Numbered from the stretch's first letter, positions 31,333 through 39,942 are shown. The stretch is 64,000 nucleotides of DNA from Streptomyces plumbidurans (GCF_019857225.1 NZ_JAFJSY010000038.1:1-64000); one strand, 5' to 3'. Notes: generated from the sequence alone by a model not told the origin. Translations and numbers: made by a program.

Positions 31333-32564
31333 GCCGTGCCCTCGTCGGTGGGGATACGGGCGAGGACACGGAACCCGCCCTCGGGCAGCGGCCCGGCGGT
31401 GAACTCGCCGCCGAACAGGTGCGCGCGCTCGCGCATGCCGACCAGTCCGTGGGCCGAAGTGCCGGGCGGGACAGCGGGGTTGGCGGGACGGGTGCCGCCT
31501 GCGCCATCGTCGGTCACTTCGATCGCCAGGTCCTCGGGGTGGTAACTGAGGCGCAGCCGGGCGCTCGTGGCTCCCGCGTGCCGGACGACGTTCGTCAGCG
31601 CCTCCTGGATGATGCGGTAGGCGGAGCGGCCGATGCTGTCAGGCAGCGCGCGTGGTGTGCCCTCGGCCCGCAACTCCACCTGGACACCCGCCTGGTGGAT
31701 ACGGGCGAGCAGCTCGTCGAGGTGGTCGAGGCCGGGGGCCGGTGCGGCGGGGGCATCGGGGGTGCCGGGGGCGTCGGCCTCGGCGTGCGGGGTGCGCAGG
31801 ACGCCCAGCAAAAGCCTCATCTCCTGCATGATGCCGCGGCTGGTGCTCTCGATGATGCCCAGCGCGGTGCGCGCCTCGTCGGGGCGGCTCTCGATGAGCA
31901 TGCGTGCGACGCCGGAGCGGACGGTGATCACGCTCATGGCGTGGGCGAGCGAGTCGTGCAGTTCGCGGGCGATGTGGATGCGCTCCTCCATGGCCGCCTG
32001 CCGGATCCGCCGCTCGCGCTCGGCTTCGCGCTCCGCGGCGCGTTCGGCCAAAGTCTGTTCGTACGCGCGTCGTTGGCGGGTGTTCTCGCCGACCAGCCAG
32101 CCGCCGACCAGCAGCAGCACCCCGGAGCCCAGCGTGCCGGACGGGCTGCCGGAGGCGCCGGTGAGCGCACCGGCGAACACCACGAGCACACCTGCGGTCA
32201 GCGCGGCGAGGGAGCGGCGGCGCGGGGTGACCGCGGCCATGGAGTACATGGCGAGCGTCGCGAGCTGTACCAGCCAGGCATTGGAGTGCAGCGCCATCGA
32301 CACGGCGACCGCGCCGCTGATCACGGTCAGTACGACGAGCGGACGGCGTCGCCGCCAGGGCAGCGGCAGGCAGACGGCGGCGATGGCCGCGTAGCGAACG
32401 AGGTCCCAGATCAGGCCCCTCGGCTCCGGGTGGCGGGTGGCCGCGAGGGCTGCCGCGTTCGCGGCGGCCGCGGTGGCGATCGCCCCGTCGAGGAGCGTCC
32501 AGTGGCGTGCGGTGAGGCGGCGGCTCAACGGACGCGTCAGCCGCTCCGGAAGGTCGTCGGGCAC
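31329..32564 (-). CDS. Sensor histidine kinase (HisKA_3 type)
   Basis: 411 residues. Four or five membrane helices in the first ~170 residues (IWDLVRYAAIAAVCLPLPWR, AALTAGVLVVFAGALTGASG), then the dimerisation helix with the phosphoaccepting His in IARELHDSLAHAMSVITVRS, and an HATPase domain with IIQEALTNVVRHAG, VTDDGAGG and HGLVGMRERAHLFGGE. With almost no extracellular loop it probably senses membrane stress or a hydrophobic ligand. GTG 32564 begins just before the first basic segment; no strong ribosome-binding site. Forms a coupled pair with the response regulator. Confidence 0.92.
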   Translation of the reverse strand: MPDDLPERLTRPLSRRLTARHWTLLDGAIATAAAANAAALAATRHPEPRGLIWDLVRYAAIAAVCLPLPWRRRRPLVVLTVISGAVAVSMALHSNAWLVQLATLAMYSMAAVTPRRRSLAALTAGVLVVFAGALTGASGSPSGTLGSGVLLLVGGWLVGENTRQRRAYEQTLAERAAEREAERERRIRQAAMEERIHIARELHDSLAHAMSVITVRSGVARMLIESRPDEARTALGIIESTSRGIMQEMRLLLGVLRTPHAEADAPGTPDAPAAPAPGLDHLDELLARIHQAGVQVELRAEGTPRALPDSIGRSAYRIIQEALTNVVRHAGATSARLRLSYHPEDLAIEVTDDGAGGTRPANPAVPPGTSAHGLVGMRERAHLFGGEFTAGPLPEGGFRVLARIPTDEGTA

Positions 32565-32835
32565 ATCGCCCAAGGCTAGCCACGGGCGGGGCGCCCGGCA
32601 TCGGCCCGGCGGCCTACGGGATCCGTACGCCTGCGGGTGTACGTCCGCCGTGCACACCGCCCCCGTACATCTGCCGGACGGTCCGCAGAACTGGCGTGCG
32701 GGCCGACGCATCGGCAGCTCATGCCCGCGGATTCTGGTGCCCATGTCCCGGGACGGCCGGGACCCGGCGGAGGGTCCTGGGGTGGCCGGGACTCGCCGCC
32801 GATTCCGAGGAACGAGAGACGAGGAACGAAGGACG

Positions 32836-33762
32836 ATGATCGCTGCCGAAGGGCTGACCAAGCGATACGGCTCGGTCACCGCCGTGGACGACCTGTCGTT
32901 CGACGTGCTCCCGGGCCGGGTGACCGGCTTCGTGGGGCCGAACGGGGCGGGCAAGACCACCACCTTGCGGATGGCGCTGGGCCTGGACGCGCCGACCGCG
33001 GGTCGGGTGACCATCGACGGCCGCCCGTACGGCGCGTACCGGCGCCCGCTGTTCGAGGTCGGGGCGCTGATCGACGCCCAGGCGCTGCACGGCGGACGCT
33101 CCGCCGCGCAGCACCTGCTCGCGCTGGCGCACAGCAACGGCATTCCCGGGCGCCGCGTGCAGCAGGTACTGAAGCGGGTCGGACTGGGCGACGTCGCCGG
33201 GCGGCGCGTGGGCGGGTTCTCGCTCGGCATGCGCCAGCGGCTCGGGATCGCCGCGGCGCTGCTGGGCGACCCACCGGTGCTGATCCTCGACGAGCCGGTC
33301 AACGGGCTCGATCCCGAGGGCATCGTCTGGATCCGTACGTTGCTGAAGTCCCTGGCCACCGAGGGCCGCACGGTGTTCGTCTCCAGTCACCTGATGAGCG
33401 AGATGGCGCAGACGGCGGACCACCTCGTCGTCATCGGCCGCGGCCGGTTGCTCGCCGACTCGAGCGTCGAGGCGTTCGTCGGCCGCACCTCCCGCAACGA
33501 GGTCCGGGTCGTCACCCCGCAGTCCACCGAACTGGCCGGGTTGCTCACCGATCACGGCGTGCACGTCCGGGCGGTGGACGGTGAGCGGCTCGTCGCCACC
33601 GGAACGGACGTCTCCACGGTGGGACGCCTGGCGGCGGACCACCGGATCGTGCTGCTCGAACTGGCAGCGCAGTCCGCCTCGTTGGAGGAGGCGTTCATGG
33701 AACTGACCCGCGACAGCGCGGACCACACGGCCGACTTCGGGAACATGGACGGAGCTGCGTGA
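32836..33762 (+). CDS. ABC transporter ATP-binding protein (drug-export type)
   Basis: 308 residues. Walker A GPNGAGKTTT, Q-loop region, signature GGFSLGMRQRLGIAAALLGD, Walker B VLILDEPVNGLDPEG and switch HL. The DrrA/CcmA-like ~80-residue C-terminal extension includes LAAQSASLEEAFMELT. Couples ATP hydrolysis to the permease encoded next (overlap TGATG). AAGGA precedes the ATG. Divergent from the two-component system across 271 bp, which suggests control by that response regulator. Confidence 0.93.
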   Translation: MIAAEGLTKRYGSVTAVDDLSFDVLPGRVTGFVGPNGAGKTTTLRMALGLDAPTAGRVTIDGRPYGAYRRPLFEVGALIDAQALHGGRSAAQHLLALAHSNGIPGRRVQQVLKRVGLGDVAGRRVGGFSLGMRQRLGIAAALLGDPPVLILDEPVNGLDPEGIVWIRTLLKSLATEGRTVFVSSHLMSEMAQTADHLVVIGRGRLLADSSVEAFVGRTSRNEVRVVTPQSTELAGLLTDHGVHVRAVDGERLVATGTDVSTVGRLAADHRIVLLELAAQSASLEEAFMELTRDSADHTADFGNMDGAA

Positions 33763-34586
33763 TGACCACGACCGAACACCTTCAGCGCATGGCCGCCCCC
33801 ACCGGCGCGATCATGCCCGGAGTCCTGCGGGCGGAGTGGACCAAGCTGACCTCGCTCCGTTCCACCCGCTGGCTCCTGCTGATCACCGTGCTGCTCGCCC
33901 TCGTGGTCAGCGCGGTCGTCACCAGCGTCTACGCCTCCCAGTACGACCAGGACTTCGCGGCCCGGCACACCATCGACCCGGCCTACTGGAGCCTGACCGG
34001 GCTGATCTTCGCCCAGCTCGGCGTAGGTGTCCTCGGTGTGCTCACCATGAGCGGTGAGTACGGCACCGGCCTGATCAGCACCACCTTCACCGCGGTCCCC
34101 CAACGGCGCACCGTCCTCGTCGCCAAGGCGGTCGTCGTGTCCGCGGTCGCCCTGGTCGTCGGGGCGGTGAGCAGCCTCGGCGCGTTCCTCCTCGGCCAGT
34201 TGGTGCTCTCCGGCAAGCACATCGGGGCCGGCATCGGTGACCCCGGTGTCCTGCGCGCCGTCACCGGCGGCGGGCTCTACCTCGCCGTGCTGGCCGTCCT
34301 CGCGCTGAGCCTCGGGGCCCTCGTCCGCCACAGCGCGGGCGCCATCGCCACCGTCCTCGGACTGCTCTACGTCCTCCCCGCGATCGGCGCGATCCTGCCG
34401 CCCTCCTGGCAGGACACCGCCGTGCCGTACTTCCCGGGCAACGCGGGGCTCGCCATCCTCCACGCGGTGCCGATGGTGAACGCTGCCGCTCCCTGGACCG
34501 GGTTCGCGGCCTTCTGCGCCTACGCCGCCCTCGCCTTCACGGCCGCCCTGTACGTCCTCCCCCGACGCGACGCGCTACCGAAATGA
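33762..34586 (+). CDS. ABC-2 type permease
   Basis: 274 residues with six membrane helices, including RSTRWLLLITVLLALVVSAV, GLIFAQLGVGVLGVLTMSGE and GLYLAVLAVLALSLGALVRH; the segment YGTGLISTTFTAVPQRRTVL is the conserved cytoplasmic loop of this permease type. Partner of the ATPase encoded upstream; probably exports a hydrophobic drug or lipid. ATG 33762 shares its A with the ATPase stop codon and has GGAG 7 nt upstream. Confidence 0.9.
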   Translation: MTTTEHLQRMAAPTGAIMPGVLRAEWTKLTSLRSTRWLLLITVLLALVVSAVVTSVYASQYDQDFAARHTIDPAYWSLTGLIFAQLGVGVLGVLTMSGEYGTGLISTTFTAVPQRRTVLVAKAVVVSAVALVVGAVSSLGAFLLGQLVLSGKHIGAGIGDPGVLRAVTGGGLYLAVLAVLALSLGALVRHSAGAIATVLGLLYVLPAIGAILPPSWQDTAVPYFPGNAGLAILHAVPMVNAAAPWTGFAAFCAYAALAFTAALYVLPRRDALPK

Positions 34587-34606
34587 CCGTGCGCGAGGAT
34601 GGGGGC

Positions 34607-34933
34607 ATGAGCGTAGTCAAGATCAACGTACTGACCGTGCCGGCCGAGCAGCGCGAGGTCCTGGAGAAGCGGTTCGCCGCGCGGGCCTCCGCCGTGGAGG
34701 GGTCCGACGGGTTCGAGTGGTTCGAACTCCTCCGACCCGTCGAGGGGACCGACAACTACCTCGTCTACACGCGCTGGCGTGACGAGGAGTCCTTCACTGC
34801 CTGGATGGAGGGCACGATGAAGTCCGCCCACGGGGGCGGCAGCGAGGGCGGTGAGCGCCCGAAGCCTGCGGCCACCGGTGCGACGCTGTGGTCCTTCGAG
34901 GTGGTGCAGTCGGCGGGGCCGAAGGGGGCGTAA
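34607..34933 (+). CDS. Antibiotic biosynthesis monooxygenase (ABM)-domain protein
   Basis: 108 residues, ferredoxin-like ABM fold: MSVVKINVLTVPAEQREVLE, then GFEWFELLRPVEGTDNYLVY and TRWRDEESFTAWMEG. The family includes haem-degrading IsdG/MhuD-like enzymes and quinol monooxygenases. The conserved EGSDGF.WFELLRP block is seen in actinobacterial homologues annotated as haem-related, but the haem-ligand His is not certain here. 20 bp behind the permease, so possibly co-transcribed. Confidence 0.85.
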   Translation: MSVVKINVLTVPAEQREVLEKRFAARASAVEGSDGFEWFELLRPVEGTDNYLVYTRWRDEESFTAWMEGTMKSAHGGGSEGGERPKPAATGATLWSFEVVQSAGPKGA

Positions 34934-34957
34934 CGCTCGCCGCGCCGCCGGGCCGCC

Positions 34958-35218
34958 CTACGCGGGCGGCTCGGCCTCTTCGGCGGGGCGCTGCGCTACG
35001 AAGGAGCCCAGGCCGACCTCGGCTCGGATGAGCCCCTCCGCCTTGAGGTGGGCCAACGCCTTCTGTGCGGTCGAGGCCGCGATGCCGAAGTCGTTGGACA
35101 GTTCGACAACAGACGGCACGCGCGCGCCCACCGGGTATTCGCCGCTGGCGATGCGGACTTCAATCGCGGCGGCGACCTGGCGCCAGATCGGTCGAGTGCG
35201 GTCAAGCTCGGGGCTCAT
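34958..35218 (-). CDS. Small GntR-type regulator, copy A
   Basis: 86 residues: only the GntR winged HTH, QVAAAIEVRIASGEYPVGAR, VPSVVELSNDFGIAASTAQK and EGLIRAEVGLGSFVAQRP. No effector domain follows, so it binds DNA as a stand-alone wHTH, as in the small YtrA-like or plasmid-type GntR proteins. The ATG overlaps the stop of copy B (ATGA). Its 3' end is nearly identical to that of copy B over 32 bp (34962-34993 against 35219-35250). Confidence 0.85.
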   Translation of the reverse strand: MSPELDRTRPIWRQVAAAIEVRIASGEYPVGARVPSVVELSNDFGIAASTAQKALAHLKAEGLIRAEVGLGSFVAQRPAEEAEPPA

Positions 35219-35469
35219 GCGGGCGGCTCGGCCTCTTCGGCGGGGCGCTGGGCCACGAAGGAGCCGAGGCCGGGTTCCGTGTAGATGAGCCCTTCCGCAC
35301 GCAACCCCTTGTGCACTTTCTGCGCGGTCACCGCAGCGATGCCGAACTCCGCGGTGATTTCGACTACGGATGGGATGCGGGTGCGCGGCGGGTACGTGCC
35401 GTCCTTGATGCGGGCGCGGATCACGTCGGCCACCTGGCGCCAACGGGGGATGTCGGGAGCAAATTCCAT
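35215..35469 (-). CDS. Small GntR-type regulator, copy B
   Basis: 84 residues, tandem duplicate of copy A: QVADVIRARIKDGTYPPRTR, IPSVVEITAEFGIAAVTAQK, and the same tail GLGSFVAQRPAEEAEPPA. The recognition helix differs (VTAQKVHKGL against STAQKALAHL), so the two may read different sites. ATG 35469 preferred; a GTG directly before it is possible. It diverges from two small Streptomyces-specific genes across a 158-bp gap holding a repeat at 35531. Confidence 0.85.
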   Translation of the reverse strand: MEFAPDIPRWRQVADVIRARIKDGTYPPRTRIPSVVEITAEFGIAAVTAQKVHKGLRAEGLIYTEPGLGSFVAQRPAEEAEPPA

Positions 35470-35530
35470 CACCGCACCACCATGCGCAGACAGTGGACCT
35501 CAGTGCGATTCGCAGTAGACAGCTCATACC

Positions 35531-35550
35531 GCAGTAGGGTGCGGTAGGGT
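35531..35550. promoter_or_regulatory. Tandem 10-bp repeat, candidate regulator site
   Basis: GCAGTAGGGT and GCGGTAGGGT in direct succession in the region between the divergent GntR pair and the gene at 35628. TAGGGT is also an acceptable -10 box for the rightward genes. Confidence 0.4.
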
Positions 35551-35627
35551 CGAGAGGAAAAGCCCCGGCGACGGTTGCAGCCGTCCCGGGGTGTGGCCAC
35601 CAGCTGAAGCCGATCGGAGCTGATGAC

Positions 35628-35921
35628 GTGACCGACCTTATCCACCGGCTCGCCGCCTGGATGCGACTCCTCCTCATCCCGCACCGACACGACCCCGCAC
35701 CGAAGCCCCCCGCACCACGCCCGGCACCGCCGTCCCACCCCCTCCCGGCCCACCGCAGCCCGTACGGCCTCCACGCCCCGCTCGACGGAACCGCAACCGT
35801 CGCCGTACGCCCCTATCTCACCGCCCACGAGCAGCGTCTACGGCGTCGTGAACTCGCCCTCGCCGCACTGGGATTGGACATGCCGGGGCCGTACTGGATT
35901 CACGGAACGGAGGTCGCCTGA
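35628..35921 (+). CDS. Small hypothetical protein
   Basis: 97 residues: hydrophobic start LIHRLAAWMRLLLIPHRHDP, a Pro-rich middle and a conserved-looking end PYLTAHEQRLRRRELALAAL then GLDMPGPYWIHG. No family recognised. GTG 35628 follows GGAGCTGATGAC. Its stop overlaps the next ATG (TGATG). The divergent GntR regulators are probably its controllers. Confidence 0.7.
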   Translation: MTDLIHRLAAWMRLLLIPHRHDPAPKPPAPRPAPPSHPLPAHRSPYGLHAPLDGTATVAVRPYLTAHEQRLRRRELALAALGLDMPGPYWIHGTEVA

Positions 35922-36202
35922 TGGAGCCGACTCCGCCCCGGCTCCTTCCCTGGTCCGGCGAAGAGGGCAAGCCCTGCTACCTGATCAGCGACGACGCCGG
36001 CGGCCCCCTCTCCCGGCTCGCCGACGCCACCGAGTCCATTCAGCTCGGTATGGGTGCGGAACTGCTCGCGCACGCCGGGGAATTGCTCCCCTGCGCGCCC
36101 CCTGGTGAACTCCGGTTCCTCGCCGAGCGTCTGGCCGAAGCCCTCCGGGACGCCCTGCGTGTGGCCGAGAGCCGGGGGCGGAGGCTGAGTCATTTGAACT
36201 GA
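35921..36202 (+). CDS. Small hypothetical protein
   Basis: 93 residues: PWSGEEGKPCYLISDDAGGP, LSRLADATESIQLGMGAELL, PPGELRFLAERLAEALRDAL. Soluble, mostly helical; no family name known to me. Coupled by overlap to the preceding gene. Small gene pairs of this kind beside a short HTH regulator are frequent in Streptomyces and have been linked to development in some cases; that link is not shown here. Confidence 0.7.
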   Translation: MEPTPPRLLPWSGEEGKPCYLISDDAGGPLSRLADATESIQLGMGAELLAHAGELLPCAPPGELRFLAERLAEALRDALRVAESRGRRLSHLN

Positions 36203-36252
36203 CCGAACTGACCGAACTGTCCGGACTGACCGTCCCTGTACGGCAAAACGCC

Positions 36253-36287
36253 GACGCCCCCACGTCCGCGTAGGACATGGGGGCGTC
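36253..36287. terminator. Terminator hairpin between convergent genes
   Basis: GACGCCCCCA (36253-36262) pairs with TGGGGGCGTC ending at 36287; the intervening CGTCC/GGACA extends the stem imperfectly. AAAACG on the left gives U-residues for the leftward Fe-S gene transcript. Confidence 0.75.
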
Positions 36288-36306
36288 AACAGCGCCGTAG
36301 AGGCGG

Positions 36307-38589
36307 CTACTTCACCGGCTCCGGCTCCGGGGCGTTCTCCGACTCCGGTTCGCCCGCCGGGTCCACCGGGGTCTTCACCGAGTCGAGGAGCAGCTGGGCC
36401 ACGTCCACCACCTGGATGGACTCCTTGGCCTTGCCGTCGTTCTTCTTGCCGTTCATCGAGTCCGTGAGCATGACCAGGCAGAACGGGCACGCCGTCGACA
36501 CGATGTCGGGGTTCAGCGACAGGGCCTCGTCCACGCGCTCGTTGTTGATGCGCTTGCCGATCCGCTCCTCCATCCACATGCGCGCGCCGCCGGCGCCGCA
36601 GCAGAAGCCGCGCTCCTTGTGGCGGTGCATCTCCTCGTTGCGCAGGCCCGGGACGTTGGCGATGATCTCGCGCGGGGGCGTGTAGATCTTGTTGTGGCGG
36701 CCCAGGTAGCAGGGGTCGTGGTAGGTGATGATGCCCTCGACCGGGGTGACGGGGATCAGCTTGCCCTCGTCGACCAGGTGCTGCAGCAGCTGCGTGTGGT
36801 GGATGACCTCGTAGTCGCCGCCGAGCTGCGGGTACTCGTTGCCGATCGTGTTCAGGCAGTGCGGGCAGGTCGCGACGATCTTCTTCGCCGACTTCGGCTT
36901 CGCGGACTCCGCGACCACCTTGCCGTCGTCGTCCAGCTCCTCGCCGAACGCCATGTTCAGCGCCATGACGTTCTCCATGCCGAGTTCCTGGAAGAGGGGC
37001 TCGTTGCCGAGGCGGCGGGCGGAGTCGCCGGTGCACTTCTCGTCGCCGCCCATGATCGCGAACTTGACGCCCGCGATGTGCAGCAGCTCGGCGAAGGCCT
37101 TCGTCGTCTTCTTGGCGCGGTCCTCCAAAGAGCCCGCGCAGCCGACCCAGTACAGGTACTCGACCTCGGTGAGGTCCTCGATGTCCTGGCCGACGACCGG
37201 GACCTCGAAGTCGACCTCCTTGAGCCACTCCAGGCGCTGCTTCTTGGCCAGCCCCCAGGGGTTGCCCTTCTTCTCCAGGTTCTTGAGCATCGTGCCCGCC
37301 TCGGACGGGAAAGCGGACTCGATCATCACCTGGTAGCGGCGCATGTCGACGATGTGGTCGACGTGCTCGATGTCCACCGGGCACTGCTCGACGCAGGCGC
37401 CGCAGGTGGTGCAGGACCACAGGACGTCCGGGTCGATGACGCCGTTCTCCTCGGCGGTGCCGATCAGGGGGCGCTCGGCCTCCGCCAGAGCCGCGGCGGG
37501 GACGCCGGCCAGCTGCTCCTCGGACGCCTTCTCCTCGCCCTCCATGGACTTGCCGCCACCCGCGAGCAGGTACGGCGCCTTGGCGTGCGCGTGGTCGCGC
37601 AACGACATGATCAGCAGCTTCGGGGAGAGCGGCTTGCCGGTGTTCCAGGCCGGGCACTGCGACTGGCAGCGGCCGCACTCGGTGCAGGTGGAGAAGTCCA
37701 GCAGGCCCTTCCAGGAGAACTGCTCGACCTGGGAGACGCCGAAGACGTCGTCCTCGCCCGGGTCGGTGAAGTCGATCGGCTTGCCGCCCGAGGTCATCGG
37801 CAGCAGCTCGCCCAGGGCCGTACCGCCCGCCGCGTCACGCTTGAACCAGATGTTGGGGAACGCCAGGAAGCGGTGCCAGGCCACACCCATGTCGGTCTTC
37901 AGGCCGACCACGATCATCCAGATGAACGAGGTCGCGATCTTCAGGCCCGCGAAGAAGTACGTGAGGTTCTGCAGCGTGGAGACGTCCATGCCCCGCAGCC
38001 ACGACACCACCGGGTACGAGATGAAGAACGAGGCCTCGTAGCCGTCCACGTGGTGCTGGGCGCCCTCCAGCGCGTGCAGCATGAAGATGCACACGCCGAC
38101 GATCAGGATGACCGCCTCGACGAAGTACGCCTGGCCGAAGTTGGAGCCCGCGAACCGGGACTTGCGGCCCGGCCTGCGCGGGTGGCTGAGCTGACGGATG
38201 CCGATCAGCACCAGGATGCCGAGCACGGTCATCGTGCCGATGAACTCGACGAAGACGTTGTACGGCGCCCAGTCGCCGATCACCGGCAGGATCCAGTCGG
38301 CCTGGAACAGCTGGCCGATGGCGTTGACGATCGTCAGCAGCAGGGTGAAGAAGCCCACCGCCACGAACCAGTGCGCGGCGCCGACGATGCCCCAGCGGTT
38401 CATCCGGGTGTGGCCGAGGAACTCCTTGACCACCGTGACGGTGCGCTGCACGGGCTCGTCGGTACGGGTGCCGGCGGGCACGCTCTGGCCGAGCCGCATG
38501 AAGTTGTAGATCTGCAGGATGGCGCGGGCGAACAGGGCCACACCAACCACGATCAGGACCATCGACACGATGATCGCGGCGAGTTGCAT
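36307..38589 (-). CDS. Membrane iron-sulfur oxidoreductase (HdrD/GlpC-like, CCG domains)
   Basis: 760 residues. About six N-terminal helices (1-260, NarI/DUF3483-like, with AAHWFVAVGFFTLLLTIVNA), then two 4Fe-4S motifs CTECGRCQSQCP (~300) and CTTCGACVEQCP (~395), then two CCG domains with VGCAGS, CPHCLNTIGNEYP (~575) and GFCCGAGGARMW (~663). It resembles heterodisulphide-reductase subunit D-type proteins fused to a membrane cytochrome-like part, found throughout actinobacteria, and should pass electrons between a quinone pool and an unknown soluble partner such as an acyl-CoA dehydrogenase. His residues in the membrane part could bind haem. Stand-alone gene with its own terminator. Confidence 0.88.
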   Translation of the reverse strand: MQLAAIIVSMVLIVVGVALFARAILQIYNFMRLGQSVPAGTRTDEPVQRTVTVVKEFLGHTRMNRWGIVGAAHWFVAVGFFTLLLTIVNAIGQLFQADWILPVIGDWAPYNVFVEFIGTMTVLGILVLIGIRQLSHPRRPGRKSRFAGSNFGQAYFVEAVILIVGVCIFMLHALEGAQHHVDGYEASFFISYPVVSWLRGMDVSTLQNLTYFFAGLKIATSFIWMIVVGLKTDMGVAWHRFLAFPNIWFKRDAAGGTALGELLPMTSGGKPIDFTDPGEDDVFGVSQVEQFSWKGLLDFSTCTECGRCQSQCPAWNTGKPLSPKLLIMSLRDHAHAKAPYLLAGGGKSMEGEEKASEEQLAGVPAAALAEAERPLIGTAEENGVIDPDVLWSCTTCGACVEQCPVDIEHVDHIVDMRRYQVMIESAFPSEAGTMLKNLEKKGNPWGLAKKQRLEWLKEVDFEVPVVGQDIEDLTEVEYLYWVGCAGSLEDRAKKTTKAFAELLHIAGVKFAIMGGDEKCTGDSARRLGNEPLFQELGMENVMALNMAFGEELDDDGKVVAESAKPKSAKKIVATCPHCLNTIGNEYPQLGGDYEVIHHTQLLQHLVDEGKLIPVTPVEGIITYHDPCYLGRHNKIYTPPREIIANVPGLRNEEMHRHKERGFCCGAGGARMWMEERIGKRINNERVDEALSLNPDIVSTACPFCLVMLTDSMNGKKNDGKAKESIQVVDVAQLLLDSVKTPVDPAGEPESENAPEPEPVK

Positions 38590-38791
38590 TTCGGGGCTCC
38601 TCGGGCCTGCGAGGGTACTTCGAGGTGATCCTCGACATTACTAAGCGGTAACTTATGCAGTCCGTCTGAGACTACCCCCATCTTCCGTCGCACTGTAGCC
38701 AGCAGCTCGGTGATCTGTGTCGCTGAGGGTTGCCTCAAAGGTTTGTGACGATGCGATCGTGTTATTCATGCCAAATTGGTACATTCGCCCC

Positions 38792-38797
38792 TAACTT
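38792..38797 (+). promoter_or_regulatory. -10 box (TAACTT), leaderless spacing
   Basis: TAACTT, 6 nt, then GTG at 38804; no Shine-Dalgarno sequence. Confidence 0.4.
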
Positions 38798-38803
38798 AGA
38801 TCC

Positions 38804-39919
38804 GTGCTATACGGGATCGCCGCTGCCACCACCGCCCTGCTGCTCGCCGCAGTGCTCACCGCGCTGCTGCGGGTGCCCGCGCTGCGCCTGGGGATCCTCG
38901 ACCGCAGACGACGGCAGCGGCCCGTGCCGCTGACCGGAGGAGTCGCCGTGGTCCTCGCCACCGGCGTGGTCGTGGTGGCCGGAGAACGCACGGGCGTGGC
39001 CCCGGTCGGCGAAGGCGTCGGGCGGCTGCTGGTGGCCGCGGGCGCCGTCGCCCTGCTGGGTCTCGTCGCCGACCTGCGGCGGGTCAAGGCCCGGGTGATC
39101 GTCGCCGGTACGGCCGTGGCGGCGGCCAGTGTCGTGCCGTACGAGGAGACCGGGGTGCCCGCGGGGCTGCTCGCCGTCGGCTGGATCGTCTTCGTCGCCG
39201 TCGCCTTCAAGGCGCTCGACCACGCCGACTCGCTCGCCGGGACCATCGGCGTGGTCACCGCCTTCGGGGTCGGCGCCTGCGCCGCGGCCGAGGTGATGGA
39301 CGGGCTCGCGGTGCTGCTGAGCGTGCTGGCCGCCGCGCTGACCGGGTTTCTCATGCACAACTGGCCGCCCGCGCGCGTGGGCCTGGGCGCCTGCGGATCG
39401 CTGTTCACCGGGTTCGTGCTCGCCGCGGCGGCCGTGACCACCCGGGCCGGCTACGGGCTCGCCGACAGCGCGGGCGTGCTGTTCCCGCTCACCGCCGTGG
39501 CGAGCGCGGACGTACTCCTGGTGGTCCTGTCGCGGCGGCTGGCCGGGCGGCCGCTGCTGCGGGGCGGGCCCGACCATCTCGCCCACCGGCTGCGGCGGTT
39601 GGGGCTCACCCCGCAGGGCGCGATCGTCCTGCCCGCCATCGGCGCCTTCGCCGGAGTGCTCGTCGCCGTGCTCATGCACATCGGCTGGACCGCACAGTCC
39701 GGGGTGTTCTGGGTCGCCGCGGGAACACTCGTCGTCGTACTCCTGCTGTTGCGGGTGCCGGTGTACGGAGCACGCCGACCCGTGCCCACCCAGGCGGGTC
39801 GGCCGTTGTCCTCACGGGCGGGCGGTCCGTCCACGCAGGTCGCCAAACCGGTGTCCACTCAGGTCGGCAGATCGGTGTCGACGCAGGTCAGCGGCCACTT
39901 GCGTGTAAGGAACGGATAA
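38804..39919 (+). CDS. MraY/WecA-like polyprenyl-phosphate transferase homologue, key Asp missing
   Basis: 371 residues, about ten helices. It follows the glycosyltransferase-4 layout: GILDRRRRQRPVPLTGGVAV (the D..R..H.P..GG region), AFKALDHADSLAGTIGVVTA (in place of N..N..DG.DGL), and HNWPPARVGLGACGSLFTGF in place of N..PA...MGD.GS, then PDHLAHRLRRLGLTPQGA. The GD.GS aspartate, needed for Mg2+ and UDP-sugar, is replaced by Ala-Cys, so normal transferase activity is doubtful. The last ~60 residues repeat TQV/STQVG units. GTG start with a -10 box 6 nt upstream. It ends 94 bp before dnaK. Confidence 0.75.
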   Translation: MLYGIAAATTALLLAAVLTALLRVPALRLGILDRRRRQRPVPLTGGVAVVLATGVVVVAGERTGVAPVGEGVGRLLVAAGAVALLGLVADLRRVKARVIVAGTAVAAASVVPYEETGVPAGLLAVGWIVFVAVAFKALDHADSLAGTIGVVTAFGVGACAAAEVMDGLAVLLSVLAAALTGFLMHNWPPARVGLGACGSLFTGFVLAAAAVTTRAGYGLADSAGVLFPLTAVASADVLLVVLSRRLAGRPLLRGGPDHLAHRLRRLGLTPQGAIVLPAIGAFAGVLVAVLMHIGWTAQSGVFWVAAGTLVVVLLLLRVPVYGARRPVPTQAGRPLSSRAGGPSTQVAKPVSTQVGRSVSTQVSGHLRVRNG

Positions 39920-39921
39920 GA

Positions 39922-39942
39922 GTTGAGTCGCCATGACTCAGG
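39922..39942. promoter_or_regulatory. HAIR-like HspR site, upstream copy
   Basis: GTTGAGT-N7-ACTCAGG, an imperfect form of the HspR-associated inverted repeat CTTGAGT-N7-ACTCAAG, just upstream of the dnaK -35 box. Confidence 0.7.
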
